Counted from the stretch's first letter, positions 35,377 to 45,306 are shown. The stretch: 64,000 nt of DNA from an uncultured Planctomycetaceae bacterium (GCA_903858815.1 CAIOKE010000133.1:62001-126000), one strand, 5' to 3'. Program-made: numbers and translations. The notes: generated by a model from the letters alone, not told the origin.

Positions 35377-37479
35377 TCAGCCCCATAACTTCGCAATCCT
35401 GCGGCGGATTTCCGCTGTATCGCCTTTGACCAGCCCTCCCGCAGCACCCGCCTCGCCACTGCTCGCCGTCAGCCCATGGGAAACCTGCTCCATCAGGGAC
35501 AGAATCTTCGGTGGCAGAAACCTCGTGATCCTGCTCAGCGAATGCTGATCACTGCGATGCCGATTATGAAAGTAATATCTTTCAGGACGCAGAACCGTGA
35601 GATGATTCTTTGCACGGGTCATCGCTACATAGAACAGACGCCGCTCTTCTTCGATCTCTTCCGCACTGCCGGTTGCCATATCAGCCGGAATATTGCCATC
35701 AGCCGCGTGAATGACATGCACGGAATCCCACTCCAGTCCCTTCGCAGAGTGGATCGTACTGAGAATCAGAAAGTCTTCGTCCAGCAGCGGATCTGCCGGC
35801 AATTCCTGAGTTGAGGCAGGCGGATCCAGAGTCATTTCCGTCAGAAACTGCTGCCGACTTTCGTATCGCACGGCGATTGCTTCAAGCTGCTTCAGATCAT
35901 TGATACGAGCTGGCGCATTTTCATATGTCGAATGCAGCAATGGCTCATAGTACTGACGAACGGCATGGATATCCGCACTGACTCCACCTTCACCCTTTCT
36001 TCCACGCGACTCAAGCCGACGCAACAGCTGCAGCAGCTGTGGCCAGAGATCCTGCAGGGCTGCCGGCGGTCCCCAGCCATCCCACGCATCAAATCGCCCG
36101 TCTGACTCCCGCAACTGGTCCAGCAGACGCGCTGCTTTCGACTGCCCGATACCGGGCAACAACACCAGAATCCGGAAGCCTGCAATGGAATCCAGTGGAT
36201 TCTCGGCCAGCCGCAAGAACGAAATCAGATCCTTGACATGGGCCGTTTCCAGAAATCGCAGCCCACCGTACTTCACGAATGGTATGTTTCGCCGCCCCAG
36301 AGCAGCCTCCAGCGCCATACTGTGATGGGACGCTCGAAACAGCACCGCCTGCTGCTTTAATGCGACACCCTGCTCACGCCGCTCCAGAATCCGCTCAATC
36401 ACATGTTCACACTGAGCATCCTCATCGGCACAGGTCACAAATCGAGGTACTGCTCCGGGCCCCCGAGTTGACCATAACTCCTTGTGATGCCTTTCAGCTG
36501 CCTCAGCAATCACACAATTGGTTACTTCAAGTATCTTCTGAGTACTGCGGTAATTCTGCTCAAGTGCAATCAATTCCGTTCCCGGATAGTCTTTGGGGAA
36601 ATCCAGAATGTTCCGCACCGTGGCAGCCCTGAAAGAATAAATCGACTGTGCATCATCACCCACAGCCGTCAGGCCAATCCCATCCGGACACAGATTCTTC
36701 AGGATCTGTGCCTGCAGCACATTCGTATCCTGATACTCATCTACCAGAATCCGACTGAACTGCTGCCGGAAAACTCGAGCTCCGGATTCGTCGGCGGCCA
36801 AAGCATTCCAGAACAGCAGCAGATCATCAAAATCCAGTACACGCTGTCGCTCTTTCGTCTCTGTGTACAGATTGAACAGTTCGCCCAGTCGCGACTGATG
36901 CTCAAGACACCACGGAAACCACTGCTCAAGAACACGTGGCAGCTCCTGCTGGGTATTGATACAGCGACTGTAGATATCCAGACATGTGCCCTTCAGCGGA
37001 AATCGATTCTCACTCTTCGGCAGCTTCAGTTCCGTCCGCGCAAGATTCAGCAGGTCTTCAGAATCTCCGCGATCCATGATTGTGAAATCCGGATGCAGTC
37101 CGATCAGATGACCATGCCGACGCAGCAGAGCAGAAGCAGCCGAATGAAACGTACCACCACAGATCCGCCTGATCGCCGACTTCTGTACCAGGGCAGCGTC
37201 CCGTACGTCCCCAGCACCAGTCGTCGATGTAATCTGCTCGACCCGCCGCAGCATTTCAGCTGCCGCTCGCCTTGTGAAAGTGAGCAGGAGAATGCTGGCC
37301 GGATCAGTTCCGGATGCCACCTGCCATGCCACACGATGAGCCAGTGTGGTTGTCTTGCCCGTCCCCGCTCCGGCGATGATCAGCAGCGGCGCTGTGCCAT
37401 GCATTGCCGCTGCCAGCTGTTGCGGGTTCAGAGACGACAGGAATGTCGGTACAGTGGAAGACTCACCCGCGATTGTCAT
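35377..37479 (-). CDS. UvrD/Rep-family superfamily 1A DNA helicase
   Basis: A 700-residue 3'-5' DNA helicase. Motif I GAGTGKTT is at residues 37-44, followed by LLTFTRRAAAEM (Ia), RILVDEYQDTN (II), AVGDDAQSIYSFRAA (III), LEQNYRST (IV), LSTIHSAKGLEWDSVHV (V) and EERRLFYVAMTRAK (VI). All helicase motifs are intact. The C-terminus lacks the Tudor-like tail of UvrD/PcrA and ends in a short Gly/Ala segment. Start at ATG 37479. It follows PSCyt1 protein D by 46 bases on the same strand, an unexpected partner, so cotranscription may be incidental. Confidence 0.93.
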   Translation of the reverse strand: MTIAGESSTVPTFLSSLNPQQLAAAMHGTAPLLIIAGAGTGKTTTLAHRVAWQVASGTDPASILLLTFTRRAAAEMLRRVEQITSTTGAGDVRDAALVQKSAIRRICGGTFHSAASALLRRHGHLIGLHPDFTIMDRGDSEDLLNLARTELKLPKSENRFPLKGTCLDIYSRCINTQQELPRVLEQWFPWCLEHQSRLGELFNLYTETKERQRVLDFDDLLLFWNALAADESGARVFRQQFSRILVDEYQDTNVLQAQILKNLCPDGIGLTAVGDDAQSIYSFRAATVRNILDFPKDYPGTELIALEQNYRSTQKILEVTNCVIAEAAERHHKELWSTRGPGAVPRFVTCADEDAQCEHVIERILERREQGVALKQQAVLFRASHHSMALEAALGRRNIPFVKYGGLRFLETAHVKDLISFLRLAENPLDSIAGFRILVLLPGIGQSKAARLLDQLRESDGRFDAWDGWGPPAALQDLWPQLLQLLRRLESRGRKGEGGVSADIHAVRQYYEPLLHSTYENAPARINDLKQLEAIAVRYESRQQFLTEMTLDPPASTQELPADPLLDEDFLILSTIHSAKGLEWDSVHVIHAADGNIPADMATGSAEEIEEERRLFYVAMTRAKNHLTVLRPERYYFHNRHRSDQHSLSRITRFLPPKILSLMEQVSHGLTASSGEAGAAGGLVKGDTAEIRRRIAKLWG

Positions 37480-37525
37480 GCAACACCAGCAGCCAGAGTT
37501 TCAGAATTGCCCAATGACCCAGTAA

Positions 37526-40348
37526 TTACGGAATAAATGCCAGCTCATTACTGTTCAACAACGCTCGGCAGAAGGATTCCAGCCCGTCTGTTTCCACAAA
37601 TGCAGTCGCTTCTCGTAATTCGTCCTCAGTTGCTGAACGCCCGAAACACAACTGCCACGCTCGCGCTGCCTGCTGCGGAATCGCCGCGCCAGCCTCACTT
37701 CGCAGTCGCTCCGCCAAAAGTGCAGACTGCTGCCGAATAAAACGGCTGTTGAACAGATTCAGCGCCTGCAGGGGCGTCGTCGATCGCGTTCGCCGAGGAA
37801 CCGACGTGGAACCATCCGGACAATCAAAGACTCCAAACACTGACTCACGCTCCAGTCGCACCTTCGTCTGATATACCATCCGCCTCCAGTCCTCTGGACC
37901 ATAACTCTGCTTCGGGAAATAGTGCCGCACATTCTCAAGCTCAACCTGAAATGCACTGAAGCCCGGACCATACATTTCAGTACGCAGAACTCCCGTAACC
38001 TGCAGAATACAGTCCCGCAGCGGCTCAGCCTCAAGACGACGCGATGGAAAACGCCACAGCCACTCCGTACCCCCGTCTCGAGCCATCCCATCAGCTCGCG
38101 GGATACTGCTTTGACGATAAGTCCGCGACAACAGTATCAGACGATGAATGTGTTTCAGTGACCAGTTGTGCTCCATCAGCTCCATGCTGAGCCAGTCCAG
38201 CAGTTCCGGGTGCGTTGGCCTGGCACCAGCTGTACCAAAATCACTGGGAGTCGATACAAAACCACGACCGAAATGAAACTGCCACAGACGATTTACGATC
38301 ACTCGCGCCGTCAGTGGATTCTCAGGGGATGTCATCCAGTTCGCCAGTGCCAGTCGCCGCTGCTGCTCCGGGGCATCAGAGCCCAGACCGAGTGATCCCA
38401 GCGCCGATACGGTATCCGGTTCCACGACTTCTCGCTGAGCTGAAGGCTCTCCACGAAACAATCGATGCGTTGGACCAGGCTGCTGAAAATTCCCCGCATA
38501 AACAACCCCCGAAGACTGCAGCAGACGACGTCGCGACTGCAGCAGACTCAGCTCCGCCTGTAACTTCAACAGCCCTTCTCTGGTCGCCAACGGGGCCCCC
38601 GAAAAGTCATACTCCGGCTCCGCTGGCTCCGCACCCGGTACGGCACGACCAGCCTCCGAAGCCACCAACTGCCACTCACCCGCCTCCTCAGCCACTTCAA
38701 ACCTGTACCTCGTCGCCAGTCGATCCCCAAACCGCCCCTCACGATCACGGGACCAGACAATCCGACTGATCTCCCGCACCTGCGGAAACTCCAGCATCAC
38801 CCAGCCTTTACCAGGCTCGTTCGATATCCAGCTGCGCGCATTTCCCGGAACACCGTCATTCAGATGCCTCAACTGATGAATCTCGTAGCCCGGAAGTGTC
38901 CCCGATGCCGTCAGTCTGACACCTGTCGACGCTGCAGCAACATTCTCCGAACCACTGAAGACTTCCAGCTCATCCACACAGGGCTCGCCTGAATTTGAGG
39001 CCAGAATTGTGAATCGCAAAAACCGCGCTCGCACAGGCGCGAAGGTTTCCTCATTCCCTCGGACACTCACCGCCTCACGCAACAGCTCGCCCGCCTTGCG
39101 ATACGGCCGCAGCTGCTCGTGCAACTCCCGAATCCTGTCTGCACTCTGCTGCAGCTCTCGAGTTGCCTCAGCAGACTCCGGAAGCCGACGTTCACCATGT
39201 TGAACGCCCGCAAATATCGCCTGCATCGCATAGTAATCACGCTGCTGAATCGGATCGAATTTATGGTTGTGGCAACGAGCACAACCAACGGTCAACCCCA
39301 AAAATGCAGTCGACGTCGTACCAATCATGTCATCCAGTTCATTCTGACGCTGCATCAGAGTCAGATTAATGTCCGGACTCTTCACAAGGTCGTACGGCCC
39401 CGCCACGAGGTATGCAGTGGCCTCCGGAGCCCCCAGCAGATCGCCCGCCAGCTGCTCCCGGACAAACTGATCGTAAGGCTTGTCTGCATTCAATGAACGG
39501 ATCACATAATCCCGATATGGCCACGCATTCGGCCGCTCTCGGTTCGTCTCAAATCCATTCGTTTCCGCAAATCGCACTAGATCCAGCCAATAACGAGCCC
39601 ACCGTTCGCCATAATGCGGACTCTCCAGAACCTCCTGAACCAGATGCTCCCACGCGGCTGGATCCTGATCCCGTTCAAACGCTTCGACCTCCTCATACGT
39701 CGGCAGCAAACCCAGCATGTCCAGATACAATCGCCTGATCAGGTCGCGGCGAGTCGCCTCTGGATTTGGTGACAATTCATGTGCCTGTAACCCCCGCAGC
39801 ACAAATCTGTCGATGACCTCCGCTGACCACCCGCTATCCACTTCCGGAACAGTCGGCCGAATGACCCTCTGGAACGCCCAGTGATCCATTCCCGGTCGTT
39901 CCGCAGCATCCTCCGACTCTGCCTCTGCGGACCACTCAGCCCCCTCGTTAATCCAGCGACGGAGCAGGGCAGTTTCCATTTCAGACAGGGCCGCTGCCGG
40001 TTCGGGTGGCATTCGCCGGCCAGCTTCACGCCCCTGCACAAGCTGCAGCAGATGACTACCCTCGGCGTTTCCCGGAACCAGTGCCGGCTCACCTGAATCC
40101 CCCCCGCGCAGCACCGCACTGCGACGATCAAGTCGCAGACGAGCTTCCTGCTGATCAGGTCCATGACAATCCCAGCAGTGTCGCTGCAGCAGAGGGCGGA
40201 TCTGCAACTCAAATGATACCTTATCCTGAGCTTCAGCACTGCTCACCAGACACAACAGCAACTGAAAACTGCTCAGGAACAACCGGACTGCACTGCCTAG
40301 AAAGACAGGCCGACTGCGTCCGCTGCAGACTCTTTCATTACTACTCAT
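37526..40348 (-). CDS. PSCyt1-DUF1549-DUF1553 (PSD1) protein D with F5/8-type-C-like middle domain
   Basis: A 940-residue exported protein. A signal peptide (long, charged start, hydrophobic core near FLSSFQLLLCLVSSAEA) is followed by PSCyt1 (CWDCHG), DUF1549 (RYWLDLVRFAETNGFETNRERP, CARCHNHKFDP), and a middle domain at about residues 436-570. That domain resembles discoidin/F5-8 type C carbohydrate-binding modules (ARFLRFTIL, CVDELEVFSG, and a later RIVWSRD). DUF1553 follows (VNRLWQFHFGRGFVSTPSDFG) with the NELAFIP ending. Start at ATG 40348; upstream in-frame codons would run into the DUF6807 gene. It sits 31 bases after DUF6807 on the same strand, a likely operon. Confidence 0.9.
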   Translation of the reverse strand: MSSNERVCSGRSRPVFLGSAVRLFLSSFQLLLCLVSSAEAQDKVSFELQIRPLLQRHCWDCHGPDQQEARLRLDRRSAVLRGGDSGEPALVPGNAEGSHLLQLVQGREAGRRMPPEPAAALSEMETALLRRWINEGAEWSAEAESEDAAERPGMDHWAFQRVIRPTVPEVDSGWSAEVIDRFVLRGLQAHELSPNPEATRRDLIRRLYLDMLGLLPTYEEVEAFERDQDPAAWEHLVQEVLESPHYGERWARYWLDLVRFAETNGFETNRERPNAWPYRDYVIRSLNADKPYDQFVREQLAGDLLGAPEATAYLVAGPYDLVKSPDINLTLMQRQNELDDMIGTTSTAFLGLTVGCARCHNHKFDPIQQRDYYAMQAIFAGVQHGERRLPESAEATRELQQSADRIRELHEQLRPYRKAGELLREAVSVRGNEETFAPVRARFLRFTILASNSGEPCVDELEVFSGSENVAAASTGVRLTASGTLPGYEIHQLRHLNDGVPGNARSWISNEPGKGWVMLEFPQVREISRIVWSRDREGRFGDRLATRYRFEVAEEAGEWQLVASEAGRAVPGAEPAEPEYDFSGAPLATREGLLKLQAELSLLQSRRRLLQSSGVVYAGNFQQPGPTHRLFRGEPSAQREVVEPDTVSALGSLGLGSDAPEQQRRLALANWMTSPENPLTARVIVNRLWQFHFGRGFVSTPSDFGTAGARPTHPELLDWLSMELMEHNWSLKHIHRLILLSRTYRQSSIPRADGMARDGGTEWLWRFPSRRLEAEPLRDCILQVTGVLRTEMYGPGFSAFQVELENVRHYFPKQSYGPEDWRRMVYQTKVRLERESVFGVFDCPDGSTSVPRRTRSTTPLQALNLFNSRFIRQQSALLAERLRSEAGAAIPQQAARAWQLCFGRSATEDELREATAFVETDGLESFCRALLNSNELAFIP

Positions 40349-40379
40349 CTGACTGTTACCCACAGCAAAAGCCATCGTT

Positions 40380-41297
40380 TCAACCACGCACAACCTGCCA
40401 GCGAATATGATTTACCGCCGACTTTTCCAACTGCATCGGTCGCAAGTCGCGAAAATACCGGGCGACCTCAGAAATCGACTCTGCCTGCACCTTCCCCTGA
40501 TGCACATACAACAGATAGCGCAGCTGCAGCGGAACGTCCTCAGTTGTCAGCTGCGCACTGTTCAGGCACGGTGATGCACACATCCAGCCGTCATCTCGCA
40601 CATGCCAGCACGTTGGCTGTCCAGGATTCCCCGGATGATCAATGTACGTGATGCCCTCCCAGTCATCACTATTACGCTGAGTCGGGCCACTGTAGTCCAT
40701 CCACTCCGACGGCCCGGCAAATAACTGCTTTTCACCCTGAGCACCGTGACTGCCTGTCAGCATGCCACCCCCAAAAAAAGCTGACACACTCCTGGCCACA
40801 CGCACAGCCAGAAAGCCGAAATTCGTTTTCGCAAACTCCAGTGATGACGCTGTCGGCAGAAAGCGACTCTGTAACTCCAGTGTGTACTCACCAGCATCCT
40901 GCCATGGGCGTAACTCCACGATCAATTCCTGGCGCAGCAACGGTGCCGGATTGTGACCGTCAAACCAACCCAGTTCCACAGCCATCCGACAGAATTCAGC
41001 ACCGTCCTCAATGGCAAACCATTGCAACTGTCGCACAACAGCCCCACCGCTGTTCCCCCAGAAATCGATCCCCAGAACTTTATTGTGAGCAAACCAGATC
41101 GACTGGTGATGATCGTGATCCGGTGCTCCCGGATGCCCCATCCTCGTCAGATGAGCCCCGGACGGAGCCAAAACCGGAAAGAAACACGGACGCGGATAGT
41201 CCTGCCCGAAATTCCAGCGCAACACCTCACGATCCTCGATTAGAAACGAGATCTGATGAGGAATCCCTGGGACTGCTCGGCAACGCGGGGGACTCAT
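40380..41297 (-). CDS. DUF6807 (PmoA-like) protein
   Basis: A 305-residue protein of the family formerly labelled methane oxygenase PmoA, now DUF6807. Typical features are the HPGAPDHDHHQSIWFAHNKV histidine cluster, GIDFWG, and the ending GWMCASPCLNSAQL with LRYLLYVHQG. These proteins are common in planctomycetes and Bacteroidetes and are linked with sugar or polysaccharide metabolism; they are not methane monooxygenase subunits. Start at ATG 41297; the longer upstream in-frame extension has no recognisable signal. No signal peptide is evident from this start. First gene of a run with PSCyt1 protein D and the helicase. Confidence 0.8.
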   Translation of the reverse strand: MSPPRCRAVPGIPHQISFLIEDREVLRWNFGQDYPRPCFFPVLAPSGAHLTRMGHPGAPDHDHHQSIWFAHNKVLGIDFWGNSGGAVVRQLQWFAIEDGAEFCRMAVELGWFDGHNPAPLLRQELIVELRPWQDAGEYTLELQSRFLPTASSLEFAKTNFGFLAVRVARSVSAFFGGGMLTGSHGAQGEKQLFAGPSEWMDYSGPTQRNSDDWEGITYIDHPGNPGQPTCWHVRDDGWMCASPCLNSAQLTTEDVPLQLRYLLYVHQGKVQAESISEVARYFRDLRPMQLEKSAVNHIRWQVVRG

Positions 41298-41522
41298 AAT
41301 ACCTGCCTTTTCCTGAACTCTGCCGAAACCTCGGGATGCCTCCGGTGGCACGGTTGCCGGAATTATACGACACGCCCCCCTGCAGACAAAATCATCGCAC
41401 TCCAGTTTGCCGAGGTCTCTGATCACACCGATATCTCAGCTTCACTGGTAAGATTCCCGGACTTTTGCAATCCTCATTCCAGTGCCCGCGATTCCGGTCA
41501 TCAATCCCTTTGAGGTCGTCCC

Positions 41523-42935
41523 ATGAAATCGCATCCGAATCGTCGACTCCTGCTGCAGGCCTGCACAGCCGCTGCCACGCTGACAGTCACAAAATCAGCC
41601 CAACTGCTCGCAGCGAACAGCCACTCGCAACCTCGCTGGCGTGCCGGAGTCTCTCGCGAAATCATTACGCCGGAAACCGCTGTCTGGCTTGCCGGCTACG
41701 GTTCAAGACGAGCTCCCGAAGGCAAACTGCATGACCTTTGGATGAAGGCGATTGCTCTTGAAGCACCAGATGGCAGACGCGTGCTGCTGATCACCAGCGA
41801 CTTTCAGGGTGTCCCGGCCTCGATGAGCAATCGCGTCTTCGAAAGGCTTGCCCGACTGCACGGGCTGCAGCGCGAGCACGTCATGTTTACGTTCTCGCAC
41901 AACCACTGCGGACCACGACTCGGCGATGACCTCATCGATTACTACCCGGTGGACGCTCAGCAGGAGGAACTGGTACGACAGTACACTGACCTGATGGTGG
42001 AACGAACTGTGAAACTTGCAGAGGCCGCCCTGCAGGACCTGCAACCGGCCACACTCAGCCACGGCACCGGACAGACAACGTTTGCCGTGAACCGTCGCAA
42101 CAATCGCGAAGCCGACATTCCGGACCTCCTCGCACGCGGAGTCCCGCTTGCCGGTCCCGTCGATCACTCCGTGCCGGTCCTGAAAGTTGCCCGTTCAGAT
42201 GGCAGCACTGCCGCAATTCTGTTTGGCTATGCCTGCCACCCCACAACACTCAGTTTCACACAGTGGTGTGGTGACTATCCCGGCTTCGCACAGCTGCAAC
42301 TGGAACAGGCATTCCCCGGAGCCACTGCCATGTTTGTCAACACCTGTGGTGGAGATCAGAACCCGCTGCCGCGACGCACTGTGGAGCTCTGCGAAAAATA
42401 CGGCACGATGCTCGCCACCGCGGTACGCGAAACGCTGCAGAAAACACTGCAGCCGGTGACACCTCGGCTGCGTACCGCGTTTGAACTGATTGATCTGCCC
42501 TATCTGCAGGTAATCACTCGCAATGAATTGCAGCAGGCAGCCGATTCTGATCAGGGAATTCGAGGACGCTGGGCTCGCAGATTGCTTGCCCGACTGGATG
42601 CCGGAGATACCTTTGCGTCCGGTTCTCCCTACCCACTGCATGTCTGGCTGCTGGGAACAGAACTGAAGTGGATCGGCATGGGCGCTGAAACCGTTGTGGA
42701 TTATGCCCTGCGATTCAAGCACACCTGGGGAGCAGGTACGTGGGTACTCGGATACTCGGATGATATGCTCGCCTACATCCCCAGCCGACGGGTCTGGGAA
42801 GAGGGCGGCTACGAGGGTGGCAGCAATCTTTACGAATACGGTCGCCCGGCTCTGAGATGGAGTGGCAGTATTGAGGATCAGATCGCTGCCGCTGTTGAAC
42901 GCCTGTTTCAGAAAGCGGATCAGCAGACAGACTGA
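41523..42935 (+). CDS. neutral/alkaline ceramidase-like secreted hydrolase
   Basis: A 470-residue protein with a Tat-like leader (RRLLLQACTAAATLTVT...). The body matches the N-terminal zinc-hydrolase domain of neutral ceramidases. AGVSREIITPETAVWLAGYG opens it, a zinc motif FSHNHCGPRLGDD comes next, and GYACHPTTL gives a second histidine site. FVNTCGGDQNP stands where the ceramidase nucleophile loop is found, with Cys-Gly-Gly-Asp in place of the usual Val-Gly-Asp-Val-Ser. Family members in planctomycetes are of unknown substrate; lipid, sialic-acid or sugar esters are possible. It stands alone upstream of the DUF1080 gene with a 121-base gap. Confidence 0.8.
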   Translation: MKSHPNRRLLLQACTAAATLTVTKSAQLLAANSHSQPRWRAGVSREIITPETAVWLAGYGSRRAPEGKLHDLWMKAIALEAPDGRRVLLITSDFQGVPASMSNRVFERLARLHGLQREHVMFTFSHNHCGPRLGDDLIDYYPVDAQQEELVRQYTDLMVERTVKLAEAALQDLQPATLSHGTGQTTFAVNRRNNREADIPDLLARGVPLAGPVDHSVPVLKVARSDGSTAAILFGYACHPTTLSFTQWCGDYPGFAQLQLEQAFPGATAMFVNTCGGDQNPLPRRTVELCEKYGTMLATAVRETLQKTLQPVTPRLRTAFELIDLPYLQVITRNELQQAADSDQGIRGRWARRLLARLDAGDTFASGSPYPLHVWLLGTELKWIGMGAETVVDYALRFKHTWGAGTWVLGYSDDMLAYIPSRRVWEEGGYEGGSNLYEYGRPALRWSGSIEDQIAAAVERLFQKADQQTD

Positions 42936-43056
42936 ACCACCACACAAACGGGATCGACAGTCGCCCGACGAAGGGTCGCACACTCCACTTCTTTCTCGCG
43001 ATCTCATATGCTGCAGCCTGACAGCAATCCTTCAACCCGGATCGGGAGTTACCATC

Positions 43057-43866
43057 GTGAAGAACCTGACCATCATGTTTCTCGCAGCCACAGCGCTGCT
43101 CTCTGCTCGCGCCAGTCAGGCACAGGAATGGAAAAGCGGTGTCGAATGGCAGGAACCACCACTTGTCACCCCCGGAGCCTCTGACAACGCTCCTCCATCA
43201 GATGCTGTCGTGCTGTTCGACGGCAGTAACCTTGACGCATGGGAAAATGGCGACAAGTGGCTGGTTCAGGATGGTATTGCAACCGCTCAGCAGTCCGCGA
43301 TTACCACTCGTCAGCACTTCGGTGATATTCAGCTGCACATTGAATGGTCAGCCCCCACAGAAATCCGCGGGGAAGGGCAGGGGCGAGGCAATAGTGGCTG
43401 CTATCTGATGGGCCTCTATGAAGTCCAGATCCTCGATTCCTTTCAAAACCAGACTTACTTCGACGGTCAGGCCGGTTCGGTCTACAAACAGATACCTCCA
43501 ATGGCCAACGCTATGCGCAAGCCGGGCGAGTGGAATACCTATCAGATCGTTTTTAACTCGCCCCGTTTTCTGGGTAACGGCGATGTCGACAAACCAGCCA
43601 GCGTTACACTGATTCAGAACGGCGTCCTGCTGCTGAACCACTTCGAACTGTACGGTCCCACCAGCTACACAGACGCTCCGCACTACAAGCCACACGCTGA
43701 GACCGGGCCGATCTCACTGCAGTTTCACGGTGATGCTGTTCGCTTCCGAAATATCTGGCTGCGCGAATTGAAACCACCTGTGGGCCGCCGAGTTTCAGCC
43801 CCATTCAATATCCAGCCAGCCCCCAAATCAGCAGAACCAAAGCCGGAAACTGCTGCACCGAAATAA
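43057..43866 (+). CDS. DUF1080 secreted glucanase/lectin-like protein (3-keto-disaccharide hydrolase family)
   Basis: A 269-residue secreted protein. The signal peptide ends near SQAQEW. The rest is a concanavalin-type jelly roll: VVLFDGSNLDAWENGDKWLVQDG at the start, FGDIQLHIEWSAP, GRGNSGCYLMGLYEVQILDS and PISLQFHGDAVRFRNIWLREL. This is the DUF1080 family, for which 3-keto-glucoside hydrolase activity has been described. The GTG at 43057 is chosen because GGGAG lies 8 bases upstream; the next ATG is 43075. The C-terminal 25 residues are a Pro/Ala-rich tail. It ends just before a 26-bp palindrome shared with the convergent DUF1501 gene. Confidence 0.85.
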   Translation: MKNLTIMFLAATALLSARASQAQEWKSGVEWQEPPLVTPGASDNAPPSDAVVLFDGSNLDAWENGDKWLVQDGIATAQQSAITTRQHFGDIQLHIEWSAPTEIRGEGQGRGNSGCYLMGLYEVQILDSFQNQTYFDGQAGSVYKQIPPMANAMRKPGEWNTYQIVFNSPRFLGNGDVDKPASVTLIQNGVLLLNHFELYGPTSYTDAPHYKPHAETGPISLQFHGDAVRFRNIWLRELKPPVGRRVSAPFNIQPAPKSAEPKPETAAPK

Positions 43867-43891
43867 TCCGGTCCCCTGAACGGATGCAGAG

Positions 43892-43917
43892 GTCTGACGC
43901 CCTGCAGGGCGTCAGAC
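43892..43917. terminator. 26-bp perfect palindrome between convergent genes
   Basis: GTCTGACGCCCTG at 43892-43904 followed directly by its exact complement to 43917, with no loop bases. It overlaps the DUF1501 stop codon (43912-43914) and begins 26 bases after the DUF1080 stop. It would form a strong hairpin in both transcripts, but no T-run follows on either side, so terminator function is an inference. Confidence 0.5.
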
Positions 43918-45306
43918 TGCGTCTCCGCCGAAATACAGTGGCTCGATCACATTCCCCTGGTTGAGATGCACCGGACGATTGAGCCTGTCGCGAACAACGG
44001 AATGCGGTTCGATCCCGAGCGCCGAGTAGACCGTGGCCCCCAGATCATCAGGCGAGTATGCGGTGGAATCGGGATAAGCCCCGATTTCATCAGAACGACC
44101 AATCACTTTGCCCCCCTGCACGCCGGCCCCGGCAAACAGCCCGGTAAAACACGGCCCCCAGTGGTCGCGCCCTCCATCACCATTGATCTTCGGTGTTCGG
44201 CCGAATTCTCCCAGCATGATCACCATCGTGTCCTGCAGCAGACCCCGCTCATCAAGATCATGCAGCAACGCCGAGACGCCACGATCCAGTGGCGTCAGCA
44301 GACGATCTCTCAGCGTCTGGAATATTGCACTGTGACTGTCCCAGTTCTGAACCGGTCCCATATTCGCCTGCACGATCGGGACACCCGCCTCGACCAGACG
44401 CCGAGCCAGCAGCAAGGACTGCCCGAATGCATGCCGACCATACCGATCACGAACCGCGTCCGATTCACGCTGCAGTTCAAATGCCTGAGTCAGACGACCT
44501 GCGGACAGCATGCTGAAAGCCAGACGCTGATCCTCAACCATACGTGCTGCTGCCAGTGCCTCGTCGCTTGAACCTGATCCTGCCTGCAGATCCTGCAACA
44601 GCTGACGGCGACTGTCCAGTCGAGTCTGATCCAGCCCGTGGATCAGCGACAGAGATTCGACTCGAAAATCCGCACGCGATGGATCACCCACAATCTGCCA
44701 CGGATCATACTTTGGCCCAAGGAAGCCGGCATGCTGACCAGGCCAGGTAAGCGGAGCAGACATCAGATAAGTTGGCAGATTCACACCATTCGGGATTCCA
44801 TCGGAACGGGGCCGGAGAAACTCACAGCCCGCCGAATAACATGGCCAGTCATCCCGCGAGGCAACTTTGTCGAAAAAACCACCCGGCTGCAAATGCCCGG
44901 TCAGGACATGATGTGTAGACATCAGATGATTGTTGTCCTTATGAGACAACGTGCGGACCAGTGCGTACTTGTGGGCCAGCGTGGCAAGTCCCGGAAGATG
45001 CTGACAGATCTGAGTTCCGGCGACCGAAGTTGCGATCGGACTGAATTCACCACGCACCTCAGCGGCAGCCTCTGGCTTCATATCCAGTGTATCGTGGTGA
45101 CTGATTGCACCGGTACAAAACACAATGATCAGAGATTTGGCACGGGGCTGACTGACGCCCCGTGGTAACTGGCGAGCTTCTGCCATTTGCTCCATCGAGC
45201 AGGCCAGCAGACCCGACCAGCCAATCTGCAGCAACTGCCTGCGACGACTGATGGAGGTAGCCGAATTCAGCGGAGTAAGCTGCTTCACGAAAAACATCCG
45301 GAGCAT
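43912..45306 (-). CDS. DUF1501 (sulfatase-like fold) Tat-exported protein
   Basis: A 464-residue protein with a twin-arginine-like leader (SRRRQLLQIGWSGLLACS). DUF1501 belongs to the alkaline phosphatase superfamily in fold; the typical features here are HHDTLDMKPEAAAEVRGEF, HKYALVRTLSHKDNNH, LLARRLVEAGVPIVQAN and MLGEFGRTPKINGDGGRDHW. In planctomycetes it is usually paired with a PSCyt1/PSD1 gene; here the nearest PSCyt1 gene is 3.5 kb away, so the pair is broken. Start at ATG 45306; ATG 45297 is an alternative. Its substrate is unknown. Confidence 0.88.
   Translation of the reverse strand: MLRMFFVKQLTPLNSATSISRRRQLLQIGWSGLLACSMEQMAEARQLPRGVSQPRAKSLIIVFCTGAISHHDTLDMKPEAAAEVRGEFSPIATSVAGTQICQHLPGLATLAHKYALVRTLSHKDNNHLMSTHHVLTGHLQPGGFFDKVASRDDWPCYSAGCEFLRPRSDGIPNGVNLPTYLMSAPLTWPGQHAGFLGPKYDPWQIVGDPSRADFRVESLSLIHGLDQTRLDSRRQLLQDLQAGSGSSDEALAAARMVEDQRLAFSMLSAGRLTQAFELQRESDAVRDRYGRHAFGQSLLLARRLVEAGVPIVQANMGPVQNWDSHSAIFQTLRDRLLTPLDRGVSALLHDLDERGLLQDTMVIMLGEFGRTPKINGDGGRDHWGPCFTGLFAGAGVQGGKVIGRSDEIGAYPDSTAYSPDDLGATVYSALGIEPHSVVRDRLNRPVHLNQGNVIEPLYFGGDAV

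Noticed and set aside
36484-37536. A 350-codon open frame on the + strand inside the helicase gene.
   Set aside because: Antisense to a complete set of UvrD helicase motifs; the translation is low in order-promoting residues and has no recognisable feature.
10057-42634. CCCTACCC at 10057-10064 and 42627-42634 as evidence against octamer polarity.
   Set aside because: They fit only the degenerate GGGNAGGG form in reverse; the exact GGGCAGGG form shows no exception. They are noted as exceptions in the finding.
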